Shown piece after piece: positions 5,713 through 11,835 of a stretch of DNA of 21,172 nt (its first letter is position 1; each line of letters opens with the position of its first letter). This stretch comes from Frankiaceae bacterium. Lineage in GTDB: Bacteria > Actinomycetota > Actinomycetes > JADGOU01. Where the stretch lies: assembly GCA_017882835.1 (NCBI GenBank), contig JADGOU010000013.1:1-21172 (forward strand). Reading direction: 5' to 3'. The notes under the pieces were generated by a model. The model saw nothing but the letters and a program-made list of their open reading frames with translations. It had not been told where the DNA came from and searched no databases. Both the position numbers and the translations under genes were made by a program.

Positions 5713-7950
5713 ATGAGCGATTCCACCGATCTGCTGCCTCTCACCGAAGAGGCCATCGCCACCTCCGTCGCTGGGGACGACGTCGACCCGGGTCACAATG
5801 GCGCCGGCCGCCTCGACCCGAGTGACACTGCTCGGACGAGCGCCGACGATACTGCTGCCACAGAACTCCCCAGTCCGGCTGGCACAGCCTCGTCCGCGCC
5901 TCGAGGCCGCCGGCGCACTGCCGGCGGCGGGCTGACCGCCATGGTGCTGCCGGAGCTGCAGACGATGGCTTCCGGCCTCGGCATCAGCGGTACGGCGCGG
6001 ATGCGCAAGAGTCAGCTGATCGCTGCCATCCAGGAGCTGCAGGGCGGATCGGTGGCGGCCAGCAACTCGGCCCCGGCCAGCAGCTCGGCCCCGGCCAGCA
6101 GCTCGGCCCCGGCCGGCGGATCCGTCACTGGCACGTCCGCGGCCGTCGTGTCGGCAACGGACTCTGCCACGAGCGCACCCGCCTCGGCCGGGACGAGCAA
6201 CGGCGCCACGACCGCCCCCTACCGCAGCGACCGGGGCGACGGCTCTGGAACCGACACCGGCGTTGCCGCCGGTGTGGTCCACGACAGCCAGAACGGGGCC
6301 GAAGCCGGCTCCGCGGGTTCCGCGCCGGAGGTCGTACCCGGTGATCGCGTCCGCCCGGAGCGGGAGGACCGCTCGGCGCCGTCGGGCGCCCCCACCAGCC
6401 GCGACGGCGAACGACCCGACCGGGACCGGCCGCGGGACCGGCAACGCTTCGACAATCAGCGCCCAGAGGGCCAACGCTCCGACAACCAGCGCCAGCAGTA
6501 CGGCGCCGGCCGGGACCGCCAGCAAGGCAATCGTGATCGCAATCAGTCGGGTCAGGGCCAGGGCCAGCAGGGGGATCGCAGCTCCACCGGCCAGCAGGGC
6601 CGGGGCCAGGGTCAGAGCCAGGGCCAGGGTCAGAGCCAAGGTCAGGGTCAGGGCCAGGGTCAAAGCCAGGGCCAGCAGAGTGACCGGTTCCGGGACGATG
6701 ACGACGCCAGCGGCGGCAGCCGCCGCCGCGGCCGGTTCCGGGAGCGCGGTCGCAACCGCAGTCGCAACCGCGAGGACCGCTTCGTCGCCGACAGCGAGCC
6801 GGTGGTCGGCGAGGACGACGTACTGGTGCCGGTCGCCGGCATCCTCGACATCCTCGACAACTACGCCTTCGTGCGGACCTCGGGCTACCTGACCGGGCCG
6901 AACGACGTGTACGTCTCGCTCGCCCAGGTGCGCAAGCACGGACTGCGTCGTGGTGACGCGGTGACCGGGGCGGTCCGCCAGCCCCGCGACGGCGAGCGGC
7001 ACGACAAGTACAACGCGCTGGTGCGCCTGGACCAGGTCAACGGCGCTGACCTGGAGGCGGGTCGACAGCGGCCGGAGTTCACCACGCTGACCCCGCTCTA
7101 CCCGCAGGACCGACTGCGGCTGGAGACCGAGCCGAACGTGCTGACCACCCGGGTGATCGACCTGATCGCCCCGATCGGCAAGGGCCAGCGCGGTCTGATC
7201 GTCAGCCCGCCAAAGGCTGGCAAGACGATGGTTCTCCAGGCGATCGCCAACGCAATCACGACCAACAACCCGGAGTGCCACCTGATGGTGGTCCTGGTCG
7301 ACGAGCGGCCAGAAGAGGTCACCGACATGCAGCGGTCGGTGAAGGGCGAGGTCATCGCCTCCACCTTCGACCGCCCACCGTCGGACCACACCACCGTCGC
7401 GGAGCTCTCGATCGAGCGAGCCAAGCGGCTGGTCGAGCTCGGTCACGACGTGGTGGTGCTCCTCGACTCCATCACCCGGCTGGGTCGCGCCTACAACCTT
7501 GCTGCCCCGGCGAGCGGACGCATCCTGTCCGGTGGCGTGGACTCGACCGCCCTGTACCCGCCGAAGCGCTTCCTCGGCGCCGCCCGCAACATCGAGTTCG
7601 GCGGATCGCTGACGATCCTGGCCACCGCCTTGGTCGAGACCGGCTCCACGATGGACACGGTGATCTTCGAGGAGTTCAAGGGCACTGGCAACATGGAGCT
7701 CAAGCTGGACCGGAAGCTCGCCGACAAGCGGATCTTCCCGGCGATCGACATCGACGCCTCCGGCACCCGCAAGGAGGAGATCTTGATGGCGCCCGACGAG
7801 CTCGGCGTCGTCCTCAAGCTGCGCCGGGTATTGCACGCCCTGGAGACCAGCCAGGCGTTGGAGCTGTTGCTGGACAAGATGAAGAAGACCGGGTCGAACG
7901 CCGAGTTTCTGATGCAGATCCAGAAGACCACGTTCGGACCGGGGGACTGA
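5713..7950 (+). CDS. rho: Transcription termination factor Rho, long actinobacterial form
   Basis: Hexameric RNA-dependent ATPase/translocase that terminates transcription. ATG at 5713 follows GGGAAGGA (5701-5708); the frame is open upstream to 5449 but without a good start or family-like residues. The 745-aa protein has an N-terminal Rho_N helical motif (about 74-110, ELQTMASGLGISGTARMRKSQLI), a ~250-residue low-complexity insertion (111-360) rich in S/A, then R/D/Q/G, the RNA-binding cold-shock-like domain (366-440), and the ATPase core with Walker A SPPKAGKT (498-505), Walker B VVVLLDSITRLGRAYN (580-595), and the R-loop region KKTGSNAEFLMQIQKT near the end. It is much longer than E. coli Rho (about 420 aa) because of the insertion, as in other actinobacteria. 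It is encoded alone behind its own promoter and leader, with rpmE 138 bp downstream. Confidence 0.97.
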   Translation: MSDSTDLLPLTEEAIATSVAGDDVDPGHNGAGRLDPSDTARTSADDTAATELPSPAGTASSAPRGRRRTAGGGLTAMVLPELQTMASGLGISGTARMRKSQLIAAIQELQGGSVAASNSAPASSSAPASSSAPAGGSVTGTSAAVVSATDSATSAPASAGTSNGATTAPYRSDRGDGSGTDTGVAAGVVHDSQNGAEAGSAGSAPEVVPGDRVRPEREDRSAPSGAPTSRDGERPDRDRPRDRQRFDNQRPEGQRSDNQRQQYGAGRDRQQGNRDRNQSGQGQGQQGDRSSTGQQGRGQGQSQGQGQSQGQGQGQGQSQGQQSDRFRDDDDASGGSRRRGRFRERGRNRSRNREDRFVADSEPVVGEDDVLVPVAGILDILDNYAFVRTSGYLTGPNDVYVSLAQVRKHGLRRGDAVTGAVRQPRDGERHDKYNALVRLDQVNGADLEAGRQRPEFTTLTPLYPQDRLRLETEPNVLTTRVIDLIAPIGKGQRGLIVSPPKAGKTMVLQAIANAITTNNPECHLMVVLVDERPEEVTDMQRSVKGEVIASTFDRPPSDHTTVAELSIERAKRLVELGHDVVVLLDSITRLGRAYNLAAPASGRILSGGVDSTALYPPKRFLGAARNIEFGGSLTILATALVETGSTMDTVIFEEFKGTGNMELKLDRKLADKRIFPAIDIDASGTRKEEILMAPDELGVVLKLRRVLHALETSQALELLLDKMKKTGSNAEFLMQIQKTTFGPGD
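6066..6115 (+). repeat. 18-bp tandem repeat in rho (SSAPA units)
   Basis: Units at 6066-6083 and 6084-6101 are identical (CTCGGCCCCGGCCAGCAG), with a partial third copy at 6102-6115. They encode repeated SAPASS in the disordered insertion of Rho (residues about 118-135). The frame is preserved. Confidence 0.88.
6550..6678 (+). repeat. Hexanucleotide-type Gly-Gln repeat tract in rho
   Basis: A run of GGNCAG-type hexamers, interspersed with AGCCAG, encodes alternating Gly-Gln and Ser-Gln in Rho residues 280-322. By count, residues 281-322 hold 19 Gln and 14 Gly out of 42. The near-identical 6-mers make the tract a likely site of in-frame length change. Confidence 0.88.
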
Positions 7951-7964
7951 CGGTCGCCGCCCCG

Positions 7965-8011
7965 GAACGCGCCAGGCCCGACCGGTGTTAAGCAGTCTGC
8001 CGGGCGCGTTC
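7965..8011 (+). promoter_or_regulatory. Inverted repeat between rho and rpmE
   Basis: GAACGCGCC (7965-7973) and GGCGCGTTC (8003-8011) are perfect 9-bp complements separated by 29 nt, starting 14 bp after the rho stop. It could be a weak terminator or processing hairpin in the rho-rpmE gap. There is no T-run. The bases just after it (TGGCACACT) may contain a -10-like element, but no matching -35 is visible, so no promoter is claimed. Confidence 0.35.
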
Positions 8012-8088
8012 TGGCACACTTGGCTGGCTACGGCACCGGTTCGAAGTCCGGCTCGGACGACCCGGCGGCCTTCTGTTGGAGAGGACCT

Positions 8089-8328
8089 ATGAAGCCCGAC
8101 ATCCACCCGCAGTACGTCGAGACGACAGTGACGTGCACCTGCGGCAACACCTTCACCACGCACAGCACCGCCCGTAACGGCGTCATTCACGCTGACGTCT
8201 GCTCGGCCTGCCACCCCTTCTACACCGGCAAGCAGAAGATCCTGGACGTCGGCGGCCGGGTGGAGAAGTTCGAGCGCCGGTTCGGCAAGCGCCAGGCCGG
8301 TCAGCGCGCCGGCGCTGTCAAGGGCTAA
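8089..8328 (+). CDS. rpmE: 50S ribosomal protein L31, zinc-binding type
   Basis: Small protein of the large ribosomal subunit at the subunit interface (bridge to 30S). ATG at 8089 follows a strong ribosome site GGAGAGGA (8078-8085). The 79-aa product starts MKPDIHPQYVETTVTC, the classic L31 N-terminus. It has the zinc-ribbon cysteines Cys16, Cys18, Cys38 and Cys41 (CxC...CxxC), so it is the C+ form that is normally used when zinc is sufficient; C- paralogues are usually under Zur control. HPFYTGKQKILDVGGRVEKFERRFGK matches the conserved C-terminal half, followed by a short basic tail. It lies downstream of rho, as in other actinobacteria, and is closed off by a strong hairpin. Confidence 0.97.
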   Translation: MKPDIHPQYVETTVTCTCGNTFTTHSTARNGVIHADVCSACHPFYTGKQKILDVGGRVEKFERRFGKRQAGQRAGAVKG

Positions 8329-8336
8329 GGAAACGG

Positions 8337-8376
8337 CGGCGCCCGCCCGGTTCGCGACAGCAGCCGGCGGGCGCCG
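8337..8376 (+). terminator. GC-rich hairpin terminator after rpmE
   Basis: An 11-bp perfect stem, CGGCGCCCGCC (8337-8347) with GGCGGGCGCCG (8366-8376), has an 18-nt loop and starts 8 bp after the rpmE stop. It is followed by TTGTCGTG, a weak U-tract. This is a good candidate intrinsic terminator separating rho-rpmE from prfA. Confidence 0.7.
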
Positions 8377-8386
8377 TTGTCGTGTC

Positions 8387-8403
8387 CGGCGGTGCTACCG
8401 CCG
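8387..8403 (+). promoter_or_regulatory. Second small hairpin between rpmE and prfA
   Basis: CGGCGGT-GCT-ACCGCCG forms a 7-bp stem with a 3-nt loop, 10 bp after the main terminator stem. It may reinforce termination or sit in the prfA leader. No promoter consensus is visible in the remaining ~58 bp before prfA. Confidence 0.4.
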
Positions 8404-8461
8404 TGGCCGCATCAGCCCAGCCGCGGGGCACCGAGGGCTGTGAGCAACGACGGGAGTGTTC

Positions 8462-9541
8462 GTGTCCGACCCGCTCGACGACCTGCTCGCCGAGCATGCT
8501 GCGCTCGAGGTGCAGCTCGCCGACCCAGCTGTGCACGTCGACCAGACCCGCGCGCGGGACCTTGGCAAGCGGTACGCCGAGCTGGCCCCCGTGGTGGAGG
8601 CGGCGCGAGCGCTGCGCGCGGCCGAAGGTGATCTCGTGGCTGGTCGCGAGCTGACTGCGGAGGACTCCGCATTTGCCGTCGAGCTGCCGGCGCTGCAGGG
8701 GCGCCGGGACGCTTTCGCGGATCAGTTGCAAGAGCTGCTGCTGCCGCGCGACCCGAACGACAGCCGGGACGTGATCTTGGAGATCAAGGCCGGCGAGGGC
8801 GGGGAGGAGTCCGCCCTGTTCGTCGGCGACTTGTTGCGGATGTACCTGCGCCACGCCGAGCTGCAGGGCTGGCGCACCGAGGTGCTCGACGCCACCGAGT
8901 CGGACCTCGGCGGATACAAGGACGTCAGCGTCGCGGTGAAGTCACGCCGCGGCGCGGACGGCGTGTGGGCCCGGCTGAAGTACGAGGGCGGGGTGCACCG
9001 GGTCCAGCGCGTGCCGGCCACCGAGTCTCAAGGGCGTATCCACACCAGCGCCGCCGGGGTGCTGGTGTTGCCGGAGGCGCAGGACGTCGAAGTGCACATC
9101 GAGCCGGGCGACCTGCGCATCGACGTCTTCCGGTCCTCGGGGCCGGGTGGGCAGAGCGTCAACACCACCGACTCGGCCGTTCGGATCACGCACCTGCCGA
9201 CCGGCACGGTGGTGTCGTGCCAGAACGAGAAAAGCCAGCTGCAGAACAAGGAGCAGGCGCTGCGCATCCTGCGGGCGCGGCTGCTCGTGCAGGCGCAGGA
9301 GGCCCAGGCGGCGGACGAGAACGCCGCCCGCACCAGCCAGGTCCGCACCGTCGATCGCAGCGAGCGGGTCCGCACCTACAACTATCCGGAGAACCGGATC
9401 TCCGACCACCGCAGCGGGTTCAAGGCCTACAACCTCGACGCCGTCCTCAACGGTGAGCTCGACCCGGTGATCTCCTCGTTGGTCGCCGCGGACGCCGAGG
9501 CTCGGCTGGCCAGTCAACCATCCGGTGGACGGGCGTCGTGA
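8462..9541 (+). CDS. prfA: Peptide chain release factor 1
   Basis: Recognises UAA and UAG in the ribosomal A site and triggers release of the finished peptide. GTG at 8462 is preferred: GGGAG (8452-8456) lies 5 nt upstream and the product then begins MSDPLDDLLAEHAALE, the usual RF1 start; GTG at 8456 would add two residues. The 359-aa protein has the stop-codon tripeptide PAT (185-187) in HRVQRVPATESQGRIHTS, which marks RF1 rather than RF2 (SPF), and the catalytic GGQ (229-231) in RSSGPGGQSVNTTDSAVR. GEGGEE at 111-116 and the DRSERVRTYNYPENRISDHR block are also typical. Its stop overlaps prmC as GTGA, which couples RF1 to the enzyme that methylates its GGQ glutamine. Confidence 0.97.
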   Translation: MSDPLDDLLAEHAALEVQLADPAVHVDQTRARDLGKRYAELAPVVEAARALRAAEGDLVAGRELTAEDSAFAVELPALQGRRDAFADQLQELLLPRDPNDSRDVILEIKAGEGGEESALFVGDLLRMYLRHAELQGWRTEVLDATESDLGGYKDVSVAVKSRRGADGVWARLKYEGGVHRVQRVPATESQGRIHTSAAGVLVLPEAQDVEVHIEPGDLRIDVFRSSGPGGQSVNTTDSAVRITHLPTGTVVSCQNEKSQLQNKEQALRILRARLLVQAQEAQAADENAARTSQVRTVDRSERVRTYNYPENRISDHRSGFKAYNLDAVLNGELDPVISSLVAADAEARLASQPSGGRAS

Positions 9542-10440
9542 CCGCCTTGATTGAGGCCGTGCGCGCCGCCACCGGACGACTGCAGGCGGCCGGCGTACGG
9601 TCGGCCCGGTCCGACGCGGAGCAGTTGGCGGCGCACGTCCTCGGCGTACGCCGAGGCAGCCTGGCCGGCCTGTCCGTCCTCGACCCAGTCGCCAGCCAGG
9701 TGTACGCCGATCTGGTCGCCCGCCGCGGCGCCCGCGTCCCGCTGCAGCATCTGACCGGCACGGTGGGCTTTCGCTACCTCGACGTAGCGGTCGGGCCGGG
9801 CGTCTTCGTACCCAGGCCGGAGACCGAGTCCGTGGTGCAGTGGGCGGTCGATGCCCTGGCAGTTGGCGGGCCACCGGTACCGGTGGTCGTCGACCTCGGC
9901 ACTGGTTCCGGCGCGATCGCGCTGGCGCTGGCGACCGAGGTCCGCGGCGCCCGGGTACATGCGGTGGAGCGTGACCCGGTCGCCCTGACCTGGGCCGGGC
10001 TGAACGTGGCTCGGTACGCCCGCGACGGTGGCCGCGCGGTGACGCTGCATTTCGGTGATATGGGTGATATGGGTGATACCGGCGACGTGCCGGTCGAGCT
10101 GGCCGGGACCGTCGACCTGGTCGTCAGCAACCCGCCGTACCTGACCGGGGTCGAGCTCAGCGACTGCGACCCGGAGGTGCGTGACCACGACCCGAGGGCA
10201 GCGTTGGTCGCCGGCGCGGACGGCCTGGACGGGGTGCGGCTGGTGGCCGCGGCGGCGCGTGGGCTGCTGCGCCCCGGCGGCCTGGTCGTGGTCGAGCACG
10301 GTGACCATCAGGGGGCGAGCGCCGCGGCAGTGTTCACGGCCGCCGGATGCTGGGACGACGTGATGGACCACCGGGATCGGGCGGGCCGGGACCGGTTCGT
10401 CACCGCCCGCCGCCGCGCCGACGCCGGCCGGTCGTCGTGA
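9538..10440 (+). CDS. prmC: Release factor glutamine methyltransferase (PrmC/HemK)
   Basis: S-adenosylmethionine-dependent N5-methylation of the GGQ glutamine of release factors. The 300-aa protein has the N-terminal helical release-factor-binding domain (about 1-75), the signature VPRPETE (91-97), the SAM loop DLGTGSGAIAL (119-129), acidic VERDP (143-147), and the catalytic NPPY (198-201) that binds the amide. Between the SAM site and NPPY is a repeated GDMGDMGDTGDV (173-184), where homologues have only a short GDW-like turn, encoded by a 9-bp tandem repeat. The GTG start overlaps the prfA stop by 4 bp and its own stop overlaps tsaC the same way. Confidence 0.96.
   Translation: MTALIEAVRAATGRLQAAGVRSARSDAEQLAAHVLGVRRGSLAGLSVLDPVASQVYADLVARRGARVPLQHLTGTVGFRYLDVAVGPGVFVPRPETESVVQWAVDALAVGGPPVPVVVDLGTGSGAIALALATEVRGARVHAVERDPVALTWAGLNVARYARDGGRAVTLHFGDMGDMGDTGDVPVELAGTVDLVVSNPPYLTGVELSDCDPEVRDHDPRAALVAGADGLDGVRLVAAAARGLLRPGGLVVVEHGDHQGASAAAVFTAAGCWDDVMDHRDRAGRDRFVTARRRADAGRSS
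10054..10089 (+). repeat. 9-bp tandem repeat in prmC
   Basis: Four 9-bp units run from 10054: GGTGATATG twice, then GGTGATACC and GGCGACGTG. They encode GDM, GDM, GDT, GDV. The first two units are identical. The frame is preserved. Confidence 0.88.
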
Positions 10441-11084
10441 GCGTCCGGTTCGACTGCGACGAGCCCGATCAACGCCGCGAAGGGATCACACAGGCCGTCG
10501 CCGCGATCCGTCGGGGACAGCTCGTCGTGCTGCCGACCGACACGGTGTACGGCGTGGGAGCCGACGCCTTCACCCCGGCGGCCGTGGATGCGCTGCTGTT
10601 CGCCAAGGGCCGCGGGCGCGACATGCCGGTGCCGGTGCTAGTGGGCTCGTGGCGTACCTTAGACGGTTTGGTGGACCGCCCACCCCCGGCCGCCCGGCCC
10701 CTGGTCGAGGCCTTCTGGCCGGGCGCGCTGACGATCGTCCTGCGGCACACGCCGTCGCTGGCCTGGGATCTGGGCGAGAGTCGCGGCACCGTTGCCGTCC
10801 GGATGCCGCTGCACCCGGTGGCGATCGAGCTGCTGACCCAGACCGGTCCGGTGGCGGTGTCGAGCGCGAACCGGACCGGCATGCCGCCAGCGGTCACCGC
10901 CGACGATGCCCAGCTGCAGCTCGGCGGGGCGGTGGCGGTCTACCTCGACGGTGGCCGGTGCGCCGACCCGGTACCCTCGACGATCGTCGACCTGACCGGG
11001 GCTGCCCCCCGGCTGCTGCGGCCGGGCGCCGTGGAGGTCGAGCTGCTGCGCGGCGTACTGCCCGACCTCGAGGACGCCCGGTGA
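10437..11084 (+). CDS. tsaC: Threonylcarbamoyl-AMP synthase (TsaC/Sua5/YrdC family)
   Basis: Makes threonylcarbamoyl-AMP from threonine, bicarbonate and ATP, the first step of the essential t6A37 modification of ANN-decoding tRNAs. The 215-aa protein is essentially a YrdC domain with PTDTVYGVGADA (33-44), the basic KGRGR (57-61), WPGALT (94-99), SSANRTG (142-148) and STIVDLTG (181-188). It lacks the extra C-terminal Sua5 domain, so it is the short TsaC-like form. The GTG start at 10437 overlaps the prmC stop; the frame stays open upstream inside prmC but is not family-like. Its stop overlaps the next gene as GTGA. The prmC-tsaC-phosphatase-glyA order is shared in outline with Bacillus. Confidence 0.95.
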   Translation: MSVRFDCDEPDQRREGITQAVAAIRRGQLVVLPTDTVYGVGADAFTPAAVDALLFAKGRGRDMPVPVLVGSWRTLDGLVDRPPPAARPLVEAFWPGALTIVLRHTPSLAWDLGESRGTVAVRMPLHPVAIELLTQTGPVAVSSANRTGMPPAVTADDAQLQLGGAVAVYLDGGRCADPVPSTIVDLTGAAPRLLRPGAVEVELLRGVLPDLEDAR

Positions 11085-11791
11085 CCGGCCCATGGGCGGG
11101 CGCGAAGCCGGGGACCGGCGAACCGGACGGATCGGATCCCGACCGGTTCAGCATTCTGTTCGTCTGCACCGGCAACATCTGCCGCTCGCCGGTGGCCGAG
11201 TACCTGACCAGGGCCGCCTTGAGCATCCGCCTGGGGCCGGCGGCGGCGCACGCGCTCGCAACCAGTGCCGGCACCTGGGGACACGAGGGGGCGGCGATGG
11301 AGCCATTTGCGCTCCAGGTCCTGGCCGAGCGGGGCATCGACGGCACGGAGTTTCGCGCTCGTGAGCTCGATGCGCAGATGGTGGCTGCCGCTGACCTGGT
11401 CCTGGCCGCCACCCGCGAGCATCGCGCGGGCGCGGTGGTGCTGTATCCACGCGCGTCGGCCCGGGTCTTCACGCTGCGCGAGTTCGATCGGTTGACGGCG
11501 GGGGTGGACCCGGCCGGACTGCCGGCCAACGTCGTTGCGCGCGGCCGGGCGCTGGTCCGGCAGGCTGCGGGCCGGCGCGGTCTGGCCCCGCCAGCGACCG
11601 CCGGTGATGACGATGTCCCCGACCCGTACGGCGCGCCGCTGGCGATCTTCCGTCGGTGCGCGGATGAGATCATCGCCGTCTTGCGCGGACCGGTCGACCG
11701 GCTGGCGTCGCCGGCACCGCCGATGCCGGCGACGTCCTCGGCGCCGCATGTCTCGCCGGGATCAGCGGACGGGTTCGCCGCCGTAGAGTGA
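11081..11791 (+). CDS. Low-molecular-weight protein phosphatase, YwlE-like by position
   Basis: Cysteine-dependent phosphatase. The 236-aa protein has the P-loop FVCTGNICRSP, with nucleophile Cys29 and Arg35 (C-x5-R), and a C-terminal general-acid Asp181 in VPDPYG. The stretch VFTLREFDRL and the tail IFRRCADEIIAVL resemble Bacillus YwlE, which also lies between tsaC and glyA. YwlE is a protein-arginine phosphatase whose P-loop has Thr (CTGNTCRS); here that residue is Ile33, as in tyrosine phosphatases, so phosphotyrosine specificity is more likely. It is longer than the ~150-aa family norm because of a ~22-residue N-terminal extension and a proline/alanine-rich tail of about 40 residues. GTG at 11081 overlaps the tsaC stop; a later internal start near the P-loop cannot be excluded. 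Confidence 0.9.
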   Translation: MTGPWAGAKPGTGEPDGSDPDRFSILFVCTGNICRSPVAEYLTRAALSIRLGPAAAHALATSAGTWGHEGAAMEPFALQVLAERGIDGTEFRARELDAQMVAAADLVLAATREHRAGAVVLYPRASARVFTLREFDRLTAGVDPAGLPANVVARGRALVRQAAGRRGLAPPATAGDDDVPDPYGAPLAIFRRCADEIIAVLRGPVDRLASPAPPMPATSSAPHVSPGSADGFAAVE

Positions 11792-11835
11792 CCTGACCGC
11801 GCAGCGCGCGATGTGCCGGCCACCGGAGGAACGCC

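Noticed and set aside
5336..5716. A 126-codon frame ending in an ATGA overlap with the rho start, possible leader peptide
   Set aside because: It would start at TTG inside the proposed promoter, has no ATG or GTG downstream of the predicted transcription start in the part examined, and its codons lack the strong G/C third-position bias of neighbours.
7981..8030. A promoter for rpmE around TGGCACACT
   Set aside because: Only three -10 matches (CACACT) and no -35-like hexamer at the right distance.
5659..8214. An 851-codon open frame on the minus strand opposite rho
   Set aside because: It mirrors the third-position GC bias of rho; its apparent hydrophobic LALTLAL stretch is just the reverse complement of the Gly-Gln repeat. 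No family-like motif or ribosome site.
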